Shown: positions 33,891 to 45,810 of the stretch, piece after piece
How positions within the stretch are numbered: position 1 is the stretch's first letter
Layout: each line of letters opens with the position of its first letter
NCBI GenBank assembly: GCA_030848705.1
Contig: CM061243.1
Location: 120,118,674-120,182,673 of the forward strand
Origin: Heracleum sosnowskyi
Lineage: Eukaryota; Streptophyta; Magnoliopsida; Apiales; Apiaceae
Length of the DNA: 64,000 nt
Direction of reading: 5' to 3'
Translations under genes and position numbers: made by a program
Notes under the pieces: model-generated
Seen by the model: the letters and a program-made list of their open reading frames with translations, nothing else
The model's database searches: none
What the model was told of the DNA's origin: nothing

Positions 33891-35089
33891 GCAGTATGCG
33901 AATAAATAGGACAAGCAAGATTCATCGAGCCCCACGTTTTATAAGAAGAACTCACTGAAATTTAAAAAAGAAATATAAATATTTTTAGCGAAAAATAATT
34001 GCTGGGCCTTTTGGAGCTAGTCTTGCTCATTAACAAAATCCCATTTTTGACATTATATCACTTTCGGCGTATTAACAAATAATTTAATCCACACTTTGAC
34101 TCACAGTTTCTTTTTTCATTCTTTAATTGTTGAGTTAATTAGATAGTCCTTGTTGTGTAGCTATAGTAAAATGTGTCGAAATAGATTGAATAAAAATATG
34201 TCATGTGTGTTGTAAATTAATGAATTTCATGAAATTTGGTGGGGAAAATGATAAACCAAATAATGTAGCATTTTCCACATGATTAAGAAGTTTAAATTGC
34301 CGAGTATCATTTTATGTAATCGCATCAACAAGTATTAAACATGTAAATAATTATAATTATATATTTAGATATTGGAGAGAACTTTCAAAACTTTTATGTC
34401 ATCTATGCCGAACTTGAGATGAAACTCATATCCCAAACATTATTGCATTTTGAAGTCCATACATACTCTATAATGTAGGAGTTAAATAAGGGTTAAGTAC
34501 AAAATAGTTTTTAAAAATGTATACGAAGTCCATTTTATTGTGAAGAAGTGAACAATAAAAACTTGACACAAGTTCTTTAGGAATATTTTTGTAATGATTT
34601 TGGAAGTTTTAGTATTTTTTATTAAATAATTATATTAAAAATAAACTTGACAGTTTGATATACGATAATATGACACAAATATATAGTGTTCATTTTAATT
34701 TTTTGGTACATGAAATACGAAAAAACACGAAACAAAAATATACAGTAAATTTAGTCGAATATGGATTTTACATATTTTTTTAAAGAATTGTGTTAACGGA
34801 GAAATTTGGTGATAACAAATTTCGGGGATTGCTGGAATAACGATTTGTGAAAATAGGGGGATTTGGGATTTTTGGATGTTTGGGGCTGGACTTGAAAGGT
34901 GTCTCGACTTGTTACATGTGTCGGATCCTATTCCAAGATGCCTGCGTACCCTGTTTATATATAGGGATCAAGCCAACGCAGTTCTGTGATAGGATAATGT
35001 TTTTAATCCCTGTGATTGTTAAGGGATATGTTGAGATAAGTTGATTTATCTTTTTAGAGTTATATTAACGTTGTGATTCTTTCCTGATT
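33891..35089 (+). repeat. duplicated unit A, left part
   Basis: Nearly identical over its length to 40990-42180. It includes TGCTGGGCCTTTTGGAGC, AATTTCATGAAATTTGGTGG and a 65-codon frame at 34847-35044 kept at 41938-42135 with one residue changed. That identity reflects recent duplication rather than proven selection. No gene is recognised. Confidence 0.85.
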
Positions 35090-35307
35090 TGTTAATTTTC
35101 TGTGTAGAACTCATTACATTTCAGATGAAGAGAGAATGATTGTTTACAATATCTACATTACAGGAAAATGAATACAAGAGGTTGTGTTTTATATACAAGT
35201 GTTGTGGAGGGAAAATCAGTTGTAACTAACTTTCTATAACTTAACAACTAAGCTAGTTGTTGCCAGCTAAGCTACAGCTAAGCTAGCTATTGCTAGTAAT
35301 CTCAACA
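35090..35307 (-). repeat. 3' LTR of the deleted Copia
   Basis: 218 bp, differing from the right LTR at only a few bases, so this insertion is fairly young. A copy of this LTR occurs at 42181-42387 in unit B. Confidence 0.93.
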
Positions 35308-36815
35308 GCCCCCCTCAAGGTAGGAGAGGGATGAACAGAATGATCATACAATCCTAGCTTGGAGGTGAGATACTGTAATTGAGGAGAATCAACGGACTTG
35401 GTAAAGATATCGGCCAACTGATGTTGAGTAGGAAGATAAGTCAATTGCAGCAAACCTTCTAAGACTTTATCTCGAGTGAAATGGCAGTCAACCTCGATGT
35501 GCTTTGTGCGTTCGCGAAAAACAGGATTTTTTGCAATATAAATGGCTGACTGGTTATCACAGTGTAAGGTTACTGGAGTCAAATTAGTGACACCTAGTTC
35601 AGCAAGTAAGCGAACCATCCATGCTACTTCAGAAGCAGCTGAGGCCATAGCACGATATTCAGCTTCTGAACTGGAACGAGAAACTGTAGACTGTTTTTTT
35701 GACTTCCATGTAATAGGTGAATTGCCAAGCATTAAAACATAACCTGTAACCGAGCGTCTGGAATTAGGACAAGCAGCCCAGTCACTGTCTGAGTATGCCT
35801 GGAGAGTGAGTTTGTCTGATCCTTTGAGCAGAATCCCTTGGCCAGCAGTGTGAGAGATGTATCTTAGGGTATGGAGCAGGGCTTCATAGTGAGGAATTCT
35901 AGGCTGATGCATATACTGACTTAATAGCTGAACTGAATAACTGAGATCAGGTCTAGTATTTGTCAAAAAAATTGAGCTTGCCAAGAATAGATCTATAAAG
36001 CTCTGGATCAGAAAACAAATCTCCAACAGAATCTTGTAGCTTCAAATGTAGAAGAAGAGGAGTTACGGCCTTTTTTGAACAATCAATATCACTCAACTGT
36101 AAGAGCTCATGTGTGAATTTCTTCTGACTGAGTACAATACCCTCAGGCAAATAACTGACTTCAATTCCCAGAAAAAAATGTAATAAGCCAAGATCTTTAA
36201 TAGTGAAGACATTGTCCAAATGAGTCTTAAGAGAAGTAATGGATTGTTCATTATTATCAGTGATGATGATATCATCAACATAGACCGCTACAACAGTGGT
36301 ATCAGCCCCATTATTGCAGATAAACAAGCTATAATCATTTTTTGATTGAGTATAGCCCTGATTGATCAATTCAGTAGCAAGTTTAGCAAACCAAACTCTT
36401 GAGGCCTGTTTTAAACCATATATAGATTTCCTTAGTTTACACACAAGATTCATAGGGTTGTCAATACCTTCTGGCACCCTCATATAGACTTCTTCAAACA
36501 ATTCTCCATGGAGAAAGGCATTGTTTACATCTAGTTGATGTAGCTTCCAACCTTTGCTAGCAGCTAGAGAAATAAGACATCTAACAGTGCTCATCTTGAT
36601 GACTGGAGAGAAAATTTCATCATAATCCACTCCATATTTCTGATTATACCCCTTAGCCACTAATCTTGCCTTGCATCTCTCTAGACTACCATCTGCATTG
36701 AGTTTGACCTTATAGACCCATTTATAAGTTGCGTAGTGGAAGAGTCTGAAGGATGTATATAGTAGATACTCGAAGTATCTTGATTATTATTTACATTTGT
36801 AGCAGCAGTAGCCAT
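35283..36815 (-). pseudogene. Copia gag-RT deletion fusion with RNase H
   Basis: From the ATG at 36813-36815 some 30 gag codons are followed directly by the reverse-transcriptase domain (KVKLNADGS, then KARLVAKGYNQ), so a large deletion joined gag to pol. The active-site motif YVDD is intact. An extra base in an A run (35965-35971) shifts frame before the RNase H part, which ends with KHIEVDCHF and ADIFTKS. It is not an autonomous element. Confidence 0.9.
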
Positions 36816-37240
36816 GACAATCAGGTACGAAGGTGTTTAGAGAAAGCGTTTAGTTTGTGTTTAGATTGATGCTAATGCCAACAATAAGGTGAACTAGGAT
36901 ATGTTCCAGAAGAAATGCAAACGAACACAATCAACCAGATGATCAGCGATTATAAGGAAATGGCCAAGAAATGATCAAATCATCAAAAACATAGAGAGTA
37001 TTTAATCGAAAAAAAAACGATTGATATCACTAACAATACAAGTGAATCAACAAGATATGAAGCAGAAATCAATCAAGAACGCATACGATATATGAAGATT
37101 AGATGACGATTGAGATAAGGAATCTAACACATGAGAGTTAGAATCGAGAGTCTGAGATTGATTGATGATGACGACGCGCGCTTTGAAACTTTAATTGATT
37201 GTTAATCCGCCATTAATGAGCTTAGAAAGCTTTGATACCA

Positions 37241-37458
37241 TGTTAATTTTCTGTATAGAACTCATTACATTTCAGATGAAGAGAGAATGACTGTTTACAA
37301 TATCTACATTACAGGAAAATGAATACAAGAGGTTATGTTTTATATACAAGTGTTGTGGAGGGAAAATCAGTTGTAACTAACTTTCTATAACTTAACAACT
37401 AAGCTAGCTGTTGCCAGCTAAGCTACAGCTAAGCTAGCTATTGCTAGTAATCTCAACA
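37241..37458 (-). repeat. 5' LTR of the deleted Copia
   Basis: 218-bp partner of 35090-35307. Confidence 0.93.
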
Positions 37459-37819
37459 TGATTTGAAAGAATCGTTTGGAGATATTTTCTATGATTAATA
37501 CTGTTAGAAAATGGAAAGTTTGAGACATATTTTATATATGTTTCTGATGGAATTTCTGGAAACTAACAAGTGGAGGTTGTTCCTTGTAATGAGGACTTCA
37601 ACTTTCATGTTTGGATCTAAGACATTTTCTTAGTGTAATCCATAAATAAATTGAGTTGAAATAGGTTGCTTGAAATGGGTTATGTGGGTTGGTTATATTG
37701 AAATAACTTGTATCCCACATAGAATTGGTAATGAGAGGTTGGTGGGTTTATATAGAAACATGTGCAAGAGTAGTGCACAACTACTAAGGCATGTGGGTGT
37801 GCATGGTGTTAGTATGTGC

Positions 37820-37946
37820 CTCGCGCGCACACACACACACGCGCGCCGCCGCCGCCCGCCTCGCCTCGCCATGTCACGACTCGGGTCGAAGGGCGATTTG
37901 GGCGAATGTCTCGGCGTCTCGCGTACGCGAGGCGACCTGGGCGAGG
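37820..37946. repeat. GC-rich island with purine-pyrimidine alternation
   Basis: 37822-37846 alternates strictly between C/T and G/A (CG and CA steps), a Z-DNA-prone sequence. It is followed by CCGCCGCC and CGCCTCGCC repeats. A perfect 14-bp palindrome CTCGCGTACGCGAG lies at 37918-37931. The surrounding DNA is strongly AT-rich. Confidence 0.85.
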
Positions 37947-38045
37947 AATTTTATTACCTGTTTATTTAATATTATTTATTGATTTAATTTAACAGTATCA
38001 GTATTTATTTGTAACAGCTATATGAACTGGGTCAGGATTTATATT

Positions 38046-38333
38046 AAATCCTGATGGACCAGTTCTTGGATCAAATCCTGATGGCCTGGTCAGTACTTGG
38101 AGTGAAATCCTGATGACTACTGATCCTGATGGCCTGCGTCAGTATTTGGATCCTGACGAAGTTAAATCCTGATGATAGTCCAGTCATGACGAAATCCTGA
38201 TGGTCGGTCAAGTACTGATGCCACTCCTGACGGACATCAAATCCTGATGGCTTTGCTTCAGTACTGATGATGATCAAATCCTGATGGACCAGGAAATCCT
38301 GACTGAGCTGTAACTGTTATTAAATCCTGATGA
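38046..38333 (+). repeat. AAATCCTGATGG word array in the solo LTR
   Basis: About ten copies of (A)AATCCTGATGG/A, near 38046, 38073, 38105, 38122, 38164, 38192, 38239, 38276, 38293 and 38322, with degenerate copies between. Spacers differ, so this is not a simple tandem repeat. Confidence 0.8.
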
Positions 38334-38913
38334 CTACTGTTATGGTAATTAAATCAGAATATTTAGTATTAAATGTCATATCTTCAGTTACAATGTTTTT
38401 CTGTTTTACGTTTTATTTTTGTATTTTATATAGATACAAAAGATAACGTTTGAAGAAGGAGACTGATACGTAACTCTGAAAACCCTAGCAACTATTCTCT
38501 TCTCTGTTTTTCTCTCAACACATACAGAATACATAGTTCTTGGGCGAAGTGAGGTGCTGGTCGCTGTTGATCATTCCGACTACTGTGAGTGGATTGATCT
38601 GTGCTGTTTTATCCTGGGAGTGATATTGCTGCAACCCAACACAGCGTAAGTGGGGCAATAATCTCTTCAAGAACAGTCAAGACTTCTCGAAGGCTTGGCG
38701 ACTCAGCTGTTCTATTTATCTATCAGTATTTGCTAAAGCTCCTGAGAGATAAGTGTTCTTTCTTGTCTTGTTATTTTCAGTCTCTGATTATACTTTTGTT
38801 TCGACCTTTGTGTTTGTTTCGTTTATTGGTATTTTGCCTGTTCTTGTTAATACAATTATATATATAACTGCCCTATTGTTGCTGTGTAGTTAGTAATTAT
38901 ACCCAACAAATAC

Positions 38914-39762
38914 TGGAAAATTAGGAGATAATATTGAGAATTAAGGAGATAATTGAGACAACCGAAAATATGGTGTAACAAATTATATGTGAAAATACGT
39001 ATTTTATATATACTTCTTACATACAAGATCTCTAAACGTTTCAAACATGATACATATTTGAAATTTAGTACACAAATATAAAACGAATCGAATATGATTT
39101 CTACATTCAAGTATACAATAGTACAAATATACATGACATCGACACATTTACTCCACATACTCACTTTATTTAAAAAGAAAAATATATCAAGTAATTTCGA
39201 GGTGAGGATTTATGGATTTATAAATTTAATCGTACAACACCAAAATGAAACCAAATCAAACTCGCGACATAATAACACCCGAATTGACATAAAAACAGTC
39301 ACTGATGACTGATGAGTTTCTAAGTAAATTTTTAAGTCAAATATAAGGATAATATATTCAACTCATGCAACAGTGCACCTCTCTCTCCATACAATTTTTG
39401 CGACTTAAAATTGCTTAAAGTGATAAATAAAAAATGAAAATTTTAAGTTTTAAATTAAAATCTGTTTGGATAATTTTGTATGATAAATAACTTGGGAGTT
39501 ATTAAAATTTTAACAATTAAAATAAATTTGATAAATAATATATTTGAATGATAATATTAACTTTTATCAAATAAAATCACCAAAATAAAATAAATTATTC
39601 AAAAATGTATCTCATACCAATTTCTGGCTTTAACCTGTTTTTAAACTTTAAGTCATTTTCTGACTTATTACACAAACAAACATTTTCCGAATTAAAATCA
39701 AAAATCATTTTAAGTCAAGTCAAAAATCGCTTTAAGTCATAAAGGCCGAGCCAAACACCTCT
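38914..39762 (+). repeat. duplicated unit A, middle part
   Basis: From 38979 it matches 42590-43107 of unit B. About 230 bp (39532-39757) has no counterpart in B, probably lost there between ATAAA words. No gene is recognised. Confidence 0.75.
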
Positions 39763-40424
39763 GAGCGAGGAATGTGGAATGGGGTCAGAATGTTTGGCAT
39801 AAATTGAAAGTTCCTCGTTACTCAAGTCGTCACTGGCTAATTCAGAAAGGTCGAGTCCACACTCTATCAAAACTCAAACAATTTGGTATTGTTCGTGATG
39901 ATAGCTGCTATTTCTGTATCAACAATTCTGAAACCATTGAGCACCTCTTTTTGGAATGCCCTTTCACTCAATTTGTATTTTAACCAGATCACATATGGAA
40001 AGTGCTTACCATTACCGACAATTTAGGATCAATGGCAAATGGAGTTACTTATTCAGTCTCCAGATATTTTTCAAATCATTCGGATTTTGATTTTCCAAGT
40101 CGGGGCTTCTGCTATTTGGAGAGAGCGTAATAACAGATTTTACCAAGATGAGCTTTCTGCTCCTGCAAAGATAACTGCATATTGTACTGTCTTAATTTCG
40201 AGTAGACTTGTCTGCTCGAAGTGGTATGCCACTGAAAGTGTTAAACACAATTCACTGCTAGTTTGGTCTGAGGCTCTTTAGTAGTCTTGCTTTAGTCTAG
40301 TTCATGTTTGTTTCTTTTTCTTAGGACAAAGGGTATGCTCGGAGTCCTAGGGGTCTCCCCTCTTCCATGTACATTTTTATTTTCTATGCAATCAAACCTT
40401 TAAAGCAAAAAAAAAAAAAAAAAA
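39763..40424 (+). mobile_element. 3' fragment of a second LINE, with poly-A tail
   Basis: Two frames (39774-39983 and 40039-40281) give a zf-RVT zinc motif (CYFCINNSETIEHLFLECPF) and an AIWRERNNRF segment typical of plant LINE C-termini. A frameshift or stop lies between them. An 18-base A tail ends it (40407-40424). The matching place in unit B (about 43107) lacks it. Confidence 0.85.
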
Positions 40425-40985
40425 TTACCCATGAGACGGATGAGCTGCCTTAAGTAAAACTCCACGAAAAGAAAAGTGAGAAGAGATGATCGAATATATG
40501 AAAATTAAATAATTAAGTAATATAAACCCCTCTAATCAACTACTTTTAACCTAAAATATGTTTTACTTTTAATTTTCTTTAACAATTAACTCTATTTAAT
40601 AAAATATACTAATAATAATATAATTAATTAATTACCATTTTTAATTAAAACACATCATATTCTATTTTTTAAACTAAAATCCTTCTTTTTTTCAAATACA
40701 TCACGGGTAACATATACATAGATATATGTAGGGTTTTTTTTTCATAAATACCAAACTCTAGAAAGATTTTTGCAATAATACTATGTTTTTTTTTGAATTT
40801 TTTACAAAAATACCAACATATTTGTAAAAGTATAATTTTTTTGATAAAATTTGCAAAAATACGGTGCAACTATATGCAAACATATCTGCAACTGTATCAA
40901 CCAAAATCAACCAAAAAGCAACTTATAAAATTTAATAATTGAAATATGACAAATTAAAAGGCAATATTTCAAATATTTTATGTAA
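40425..40985 (+). repeat. duplicated unit A, right part
   Basis: CCCATGAGACGGATGAGCTGCC onward matches 43119-43680. The end (ATTAAAAGGCAATATGC) is the junction into unit B. No gene is seen. Confidence 0.75.
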
Positions 40986-43680
40986 TTAAAAGGCAATATG
41001 CAAATAAACAGGACAATCAAGATTCATCGAGCCCCACGATTTATAAGAAGAACTCACTGAAATTTAAAAAAGAAAAATAAATATTTTTAGCGAAAAATAA
41101 TTGCTGGGCCTTTTGGAGCTAGTCTTGCTCATTAACAAAATCCCCAAACATAGCAACTGCAATTTTGACATTATATCACTTTCGGCGTATTAACAAATAA
41201 TTTAATCCGCACAATTTGACTCACAGTTTCTTTTTTCATTCTTTAATTGTTGAGTTAATTAGATAGTTCTTGTATAACTATTTTATCACTTTCATGTGTG
41301 TGGTAAATTAATGAATTTCATGAAATTTGGTGGGGAAAATGATAAACCAAATAATGTAGCATTTTCCACATGATTAAGAAGTTTAAATTGCCGAGTATCA
41401 TTTTATGTAATCGCATCAACAAGTATTAAACATGTAAATAATTATAATTATATATTTAGATATTGGAGAGAACTTTCAAAACTTTTATGTCATCTATGCC
41501 GAACTTGAGATGAAACTCATATCCCAAACATTATTGCATTTTGAAGTCCATACATACTCTATAATGTAGGAGTTAAATAAGGGTTAAGTACAAAATAGTT
41601 TTTAAAAATGTATACGAAGTCCATTTTATTGTGAAGAAGTGAACAATAAAAACTTGACACAAGTTCTTTAGGAATATTTTTGTAATGATTTTGGAAGTTT
41701 TAGTATTTTTTATTAAATAATTATATTAAAAATAAACTTGACAGTTTGATATACGATAATATGACACAAATATATAGTGTTCATTTTAATTTTTTGGTAC
41801 ATGAAATACGGAAAAACACGAAACAAAAATATACAATAAATTTAGTCGAATATGGATTTTACATATTTTTTTAAAGAATTGTGTTAACGGAGAAATTTGG
41901 TGATAACAAATTTCGGGGATTGCTGGAATAACGATTTGTGAAAATAGGGGGATTTGGGATTTTTGGATGTTTGGGGCTGGACTTGAAAGGTGTCTCGACT
42001 TGTTACATGTGTCGGATCCTATTCCAAGATGCCTACGTACCCTGTTTATATATAGGGATCAAGCCAACGCAGTTCTGTGATAGGATAATGTTTTTAATCC
42101 CTGTGATTGTTAAGGGATATGTTGAGATAAGTTGATTTATCTTTTTAGAGTTATATTAACGTTGTGATTCTTTCCTGATTTGTTAATTTTCTGTGTAGAA
42201 CTCATTACATTTCAGATGAAGAGAGAATGACTGTTTACAATATCTACATTACAGGAAAATGAATACAAGAGGTTGTGTTTTATATACAAGTGTTGTGGAG
42301 GGAAAATCAGTTGTAACTAACTTTCTATAACTTAACAACTAAGCTAGTTGTTGCCAGCTAAGCTAGCTATTGCTAGTAATCTCAACAGCCCCCCTCAAGG
42401 TAGGAGAGGGATGAACAGAATGATCATACAATCCTAGCTTGGAGGTGAGATACTGTAATTGAGGAGAATCAACGGACTTGGTAAAGATATCGGCCAACTG
42501 ATGTTGAGTAGGAAGATAAGTCAAAACAAAACATGATACACGATCTGAATTTAGTCGGATCTGAATTTTACATATTTTTTAAGAATTTTATGTGAAAATA
42601 CGTATTTTATATATACTTCTTACATACACGATCTCACGTTTCAAACATGATACATGTTTGAAATTTAGCACACAAATATAAAACGAATCGAAAATGAATT
42701 TACATTCAAGTATATCGACACATTTACTCCACATACTCACTCTATTTAAAAAGAAAAATATATCAAGTAATTTCGATGTGAGGATTTATGGATTTATAAA
42801 TTTAATCGTACAACACCAAAATGAAACCAAATCAAACTCGCGACATAATAACACCCGAATCGACATAAAAACAGTCACTGATGAGTTTCTAAGTAAATTT
42901 TGAAGTCAAAGGATAATATATTCAACTCATGCAACACTTCACCCCTCTCAACATATAATTTTTGTTTATGATTTAAAATTGCTTAAATTGATAAATAAAA
43001 AATAAAAGTTTTAAGTTTTAAGTTAAAATCTATTTGGATAATTTTATATGATAAATAGCTTTTAAGTTATTAAAATTTTAACAATTAAAATTAAAATAAA
43101 CACCTCTTAGATAACTTTACCCATGATACGGATGAGCTGCCTTAAGTAAAACTCCACGAAAAGAAAAGTGAGAAGAGATGATGGAATATACGAAAATGAA
43201 ATAATTAAGTAATACTTTTTTCCATCTATTTTTTCTAATATAAACCCCTTTAATCAACTACTTTTTTTACCTAAAATATGTTTTACTTTTAATTTTCTCT
43301 AACAATTAAATCTATTTAATAACATATACTAATAATAATATAATTAATTACCATTTTCAATTAAAACACATCATATTCTATATTTTTAAACTAAAATCCT
43401 TCTTTTTTTTAATACATCACGGATAACATATACATAGATATATAGGGGTTTTTTTTTTTCATAAATAACAAATTCTAGAAAGTTTTTTTGTAATAATACT
43501 ATGTTTTTTTTGAATTTTTTGTAAAAATACCAACATATTTGTAAAAATACAATTTTTTTGAAAATATTTGCAAAAATACGGTGCAACTAGATGCAATCAT
43601 ATCTGCAACTGTATCAACCAAAATCAACCACAAAAGCAACTTATAAAATTTAATAATTGAAATATCTTATGTTACATAAC
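40986..43680 (+). repeat. duplicated unit B
   Basis: Tandem partner of unit A. It carries the same deleted-Copia LTR at the same site, so the duplication followed that insertion. It lacks the second LINE and the solo LTR, and loses most of the Copia. There is no host coding sequence. Confidence 0.85.
42181..42524 (-). mobile_element. truncated copy of the deleted Copia
   Basis: LTR 42181-42387 (11 bp shorter than its counterpart) plus purine tract and about 137 bp of interior, cut off at AAGTCAA where unrelated sequence begins. The TGATT flank on the left is the same as at 35085. Confidence 0.9.
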
Positions 43681-44440
43681 AAGTTGCATTCAACAAAAAT
43701 AACCAAAACACAATCAAACCATACATGCAACTGAAATCAACAAAAATCAACCACATATGCAACTTCCAATTTTAAAACAATTAAAAGTGCCCCTGCGGGG
43801 CCTATTTCACAAAATCAACTTCAATCGAATTAATGGACTCAAATAAAATTCATTATTTGAAAGCATGGTACTTCGATCCCATTCAACCCTCATCTCCATC
43901 TTCATCATTAACTCAACCATATACTCCAACTATCAACACCATCTACGACGATTTCAACCACCAGAATAATTAACTAGAGCCTCTGTCATTGCTGGTCAGA
44001 GACTCGATTCGAAATGAATCGGAAAAGCTTGATATTGATAGTGATTCGGTTCGACATGATGCGAATAAGTTTGATATTGGTACAATTGAAGAAAAGGAAG
44101 ATAATGATAAGTATAATTATTCGATTGAGTCGATGATGATGTGAGATTTTATTTGGGGAAGATGAAACTGGGTTAGTAAAAGAAAGAGGCGAAAGATAGA
44201 GAGAGAATGTTGTATTCTCGTATTTCCCAATTAAAAATGATAGACCGTACTTTTGCAAAGCAAACTATAAAACACAACACAGTATATTTTATAAATACCC
44301 TATATATAATTATTATCAATTTTTATTATTTAAAAGTTTTTACCTACAAATTTCATGTTTTAAAAATTCCAATTCAAATTGAACAAAAAAATATTTATAC
44401 AATATTAAAAAAATTCGTGAGTATTTTATTTTAATCTCCT
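43681..44440. other. intergenic, no supported gene
   Basis: Contains a GCCCC-TGC-GGGGC hairpin near 43788-43800 and a stretch (43860-43975) rich in TCATCTCCATC words. Short frames here lack any family signature. Confidence 0.5.
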
Positions 44441-44960
44441 CCTCTTGTAATTTCTTAGGAAATTTATGTGTCTCTTGGAGTGAGTCTTGCTCATTAACAA
44501 AAGCCCAAATCTTTTCTTTTTTCTTTTTGTGGGAAACAAAAGCCCATCTAATGCCCCAAAAACATAGCGACTCACATCTCTGACCTTTTATCACTTTTGA
44601 TATTACTATTAACAAATAATTTAATCCACATATTCACTCACAATTTTATTTTATTTTTCAATTGTTGACTTGAAAATATGTCATGTGAGTTGGAAATGAA
44701 TAAATTTCATGAAAATTGGTGTGAAGGATAATCGACTAATCATTTTTGTAGAATTTTACACATGATTCAGAAATATAAATTGCCGAGTACCATTATATAT
44801 ATGTAATCGCATCAAATAAGCAATTATAGGTTAAGATATTGGAGGAGAGTTAATTTTCTGTTTTAGCATAGATGTATATTTTTCCCGAATAAATAATTTT
44901 ATTTTAAGATATTAGAGAGAACTTTAAAAACTTTCTCTATGTCAATTCATTTTATCTTAA
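44441..44960 (+). repeat. local repeat family copy
   Basis: Matches 34010-34400: GAGTCTTGCTCATTAACAAA, AACAAATAATTTAATCCACA and ATTTCATGAAAATTGGTG recur in the same order, more diverged. Confidence 0.65.
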
Positions 44961-45029
44961 AATGAAATATTATTTCCGGACTACATGAATATTATATTTA
45001 AACAATCTGTAACAAGAAAAAAACATAAG

Positions 45030-45810
45030 AAATTTGATTTTGTACGAGTGACATAAAAATATAACAAAAATCGTGAATATTCATGTACTGTTCGTAGTTT
45101 ACAAATTACAAGTCATTAGTCGAGATTGTACTTGTATCGCCGTGGAGGCGAGGACCTCTATCCATAAATTTTCTCAAAATAATAAATTTTTATAATATAA
45201 AAATTAACCAATTCAATTACTTTCCTCTACTTTATTTATTTTATACCTTAAATATTGATGAATTCCACTGCTTTACTTATTCTTCTTATTTTTTCACTAT
45301 TTTACTTATTTTAGTTAACCTCCGTGCCAAAACCAAATATAAACAATCGATCAGAACGGAGAAAGTAGTATACATATCCAACTCATGCAACAGTGCACCC
45401 CCTTCTCTACATAATATAGATTTATGTACGGCTCAATCAAGTAAAGTTAAATAAGGAAAGCTTGCTCAATTAAGTAGTAACGTGTATATGAGACAGAGAT
45501 TAATTATATCTAATTCTGCTTTACTCTATTCTTCTTCCCACACTTATATTTTATTATATAGTTTAGGACACAGAGATATTCTATAAAATTGTGAGAGTGA
45601 ATTTGACTGAGACCATAGAACTTCCTAGAAGAACTTGTACTGCCGGATTCTCTCTGGTTGGTTTATGTTTTCTGTAAACAAATACTAGTATATACTACTA
45701 TATTACATGTATGTGTGGTGTATGCTTAAGGTAACATGACTACCTTATAGTAATATTCACCTAATCTGGATAATAAAATCCAATAACCATGAGTCATTTC
45801 GATGTGACCA
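45030..45810 (+). repeat. segmental repeat paralogous to 27000-28400, without its insertions
   Basis: GAGACCATAGAACTTCCTAG, TGCCGGATTCTC, GCTTAAGGTAACATGACTAC and AATAACCATGAGTCAT align with the other copy. The hAT-like element and the MITE at 27252-28313 are missing here, so this copy shows both original sites. Confidence 0.75.

Larger units (their letters stand above)
35090..37458 (-). mobile_element. internally deleted Copia element, short LTRs
   Basis: 2,369 bp with 218-bp LTRs (35090-35307 and 37241-37458, TG...CA) and target duplication TGATT (35085-35089 and 37459-37463). The primer-binding site TGGTATCAAAGC abuts the right LTR; the purine tract GAGGGGGGC abuts the left. Protease, integrase and most of gag are absent. 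Confidence 0.95.
37502..38908 (+). mobile_element. solo LTR, 1.4 kb
   Basis: Starts TGTTAGAAAATGG and ends ACCCAACA, flanked by the 5-bp duplication AATAC (37497-37501 and 38909-38913), with no internal region. It is thus the product of LTR-LTR recombination. It contains a GC-rich patch (37820-37946) and an array of AAATCCTGATGG words (38046-38333). Orientation is inferred from the CAACA end. Confidence 0.85.

Noticed and set aside
34847..35044. 65-codon frame conserved at 41938-42135 as a possible small gene
   Set aside because: The whole surrounding kilobase is equally conserved because units A and B are a recent duplication, so protein-level selection is not shown.
37670..37982. Short frames through the GC-rich island as a gene
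   Set aside because: They lie wholly in a solo LTR and the composition is repeat-driven.
43788..43800. GCCCC-TGC-GGGGC hairpin as a Helitron end or terminator
   Set aside because: No CTRR follows at the right distance, and a short GC hairpin alone is not evidence in a plant genome.
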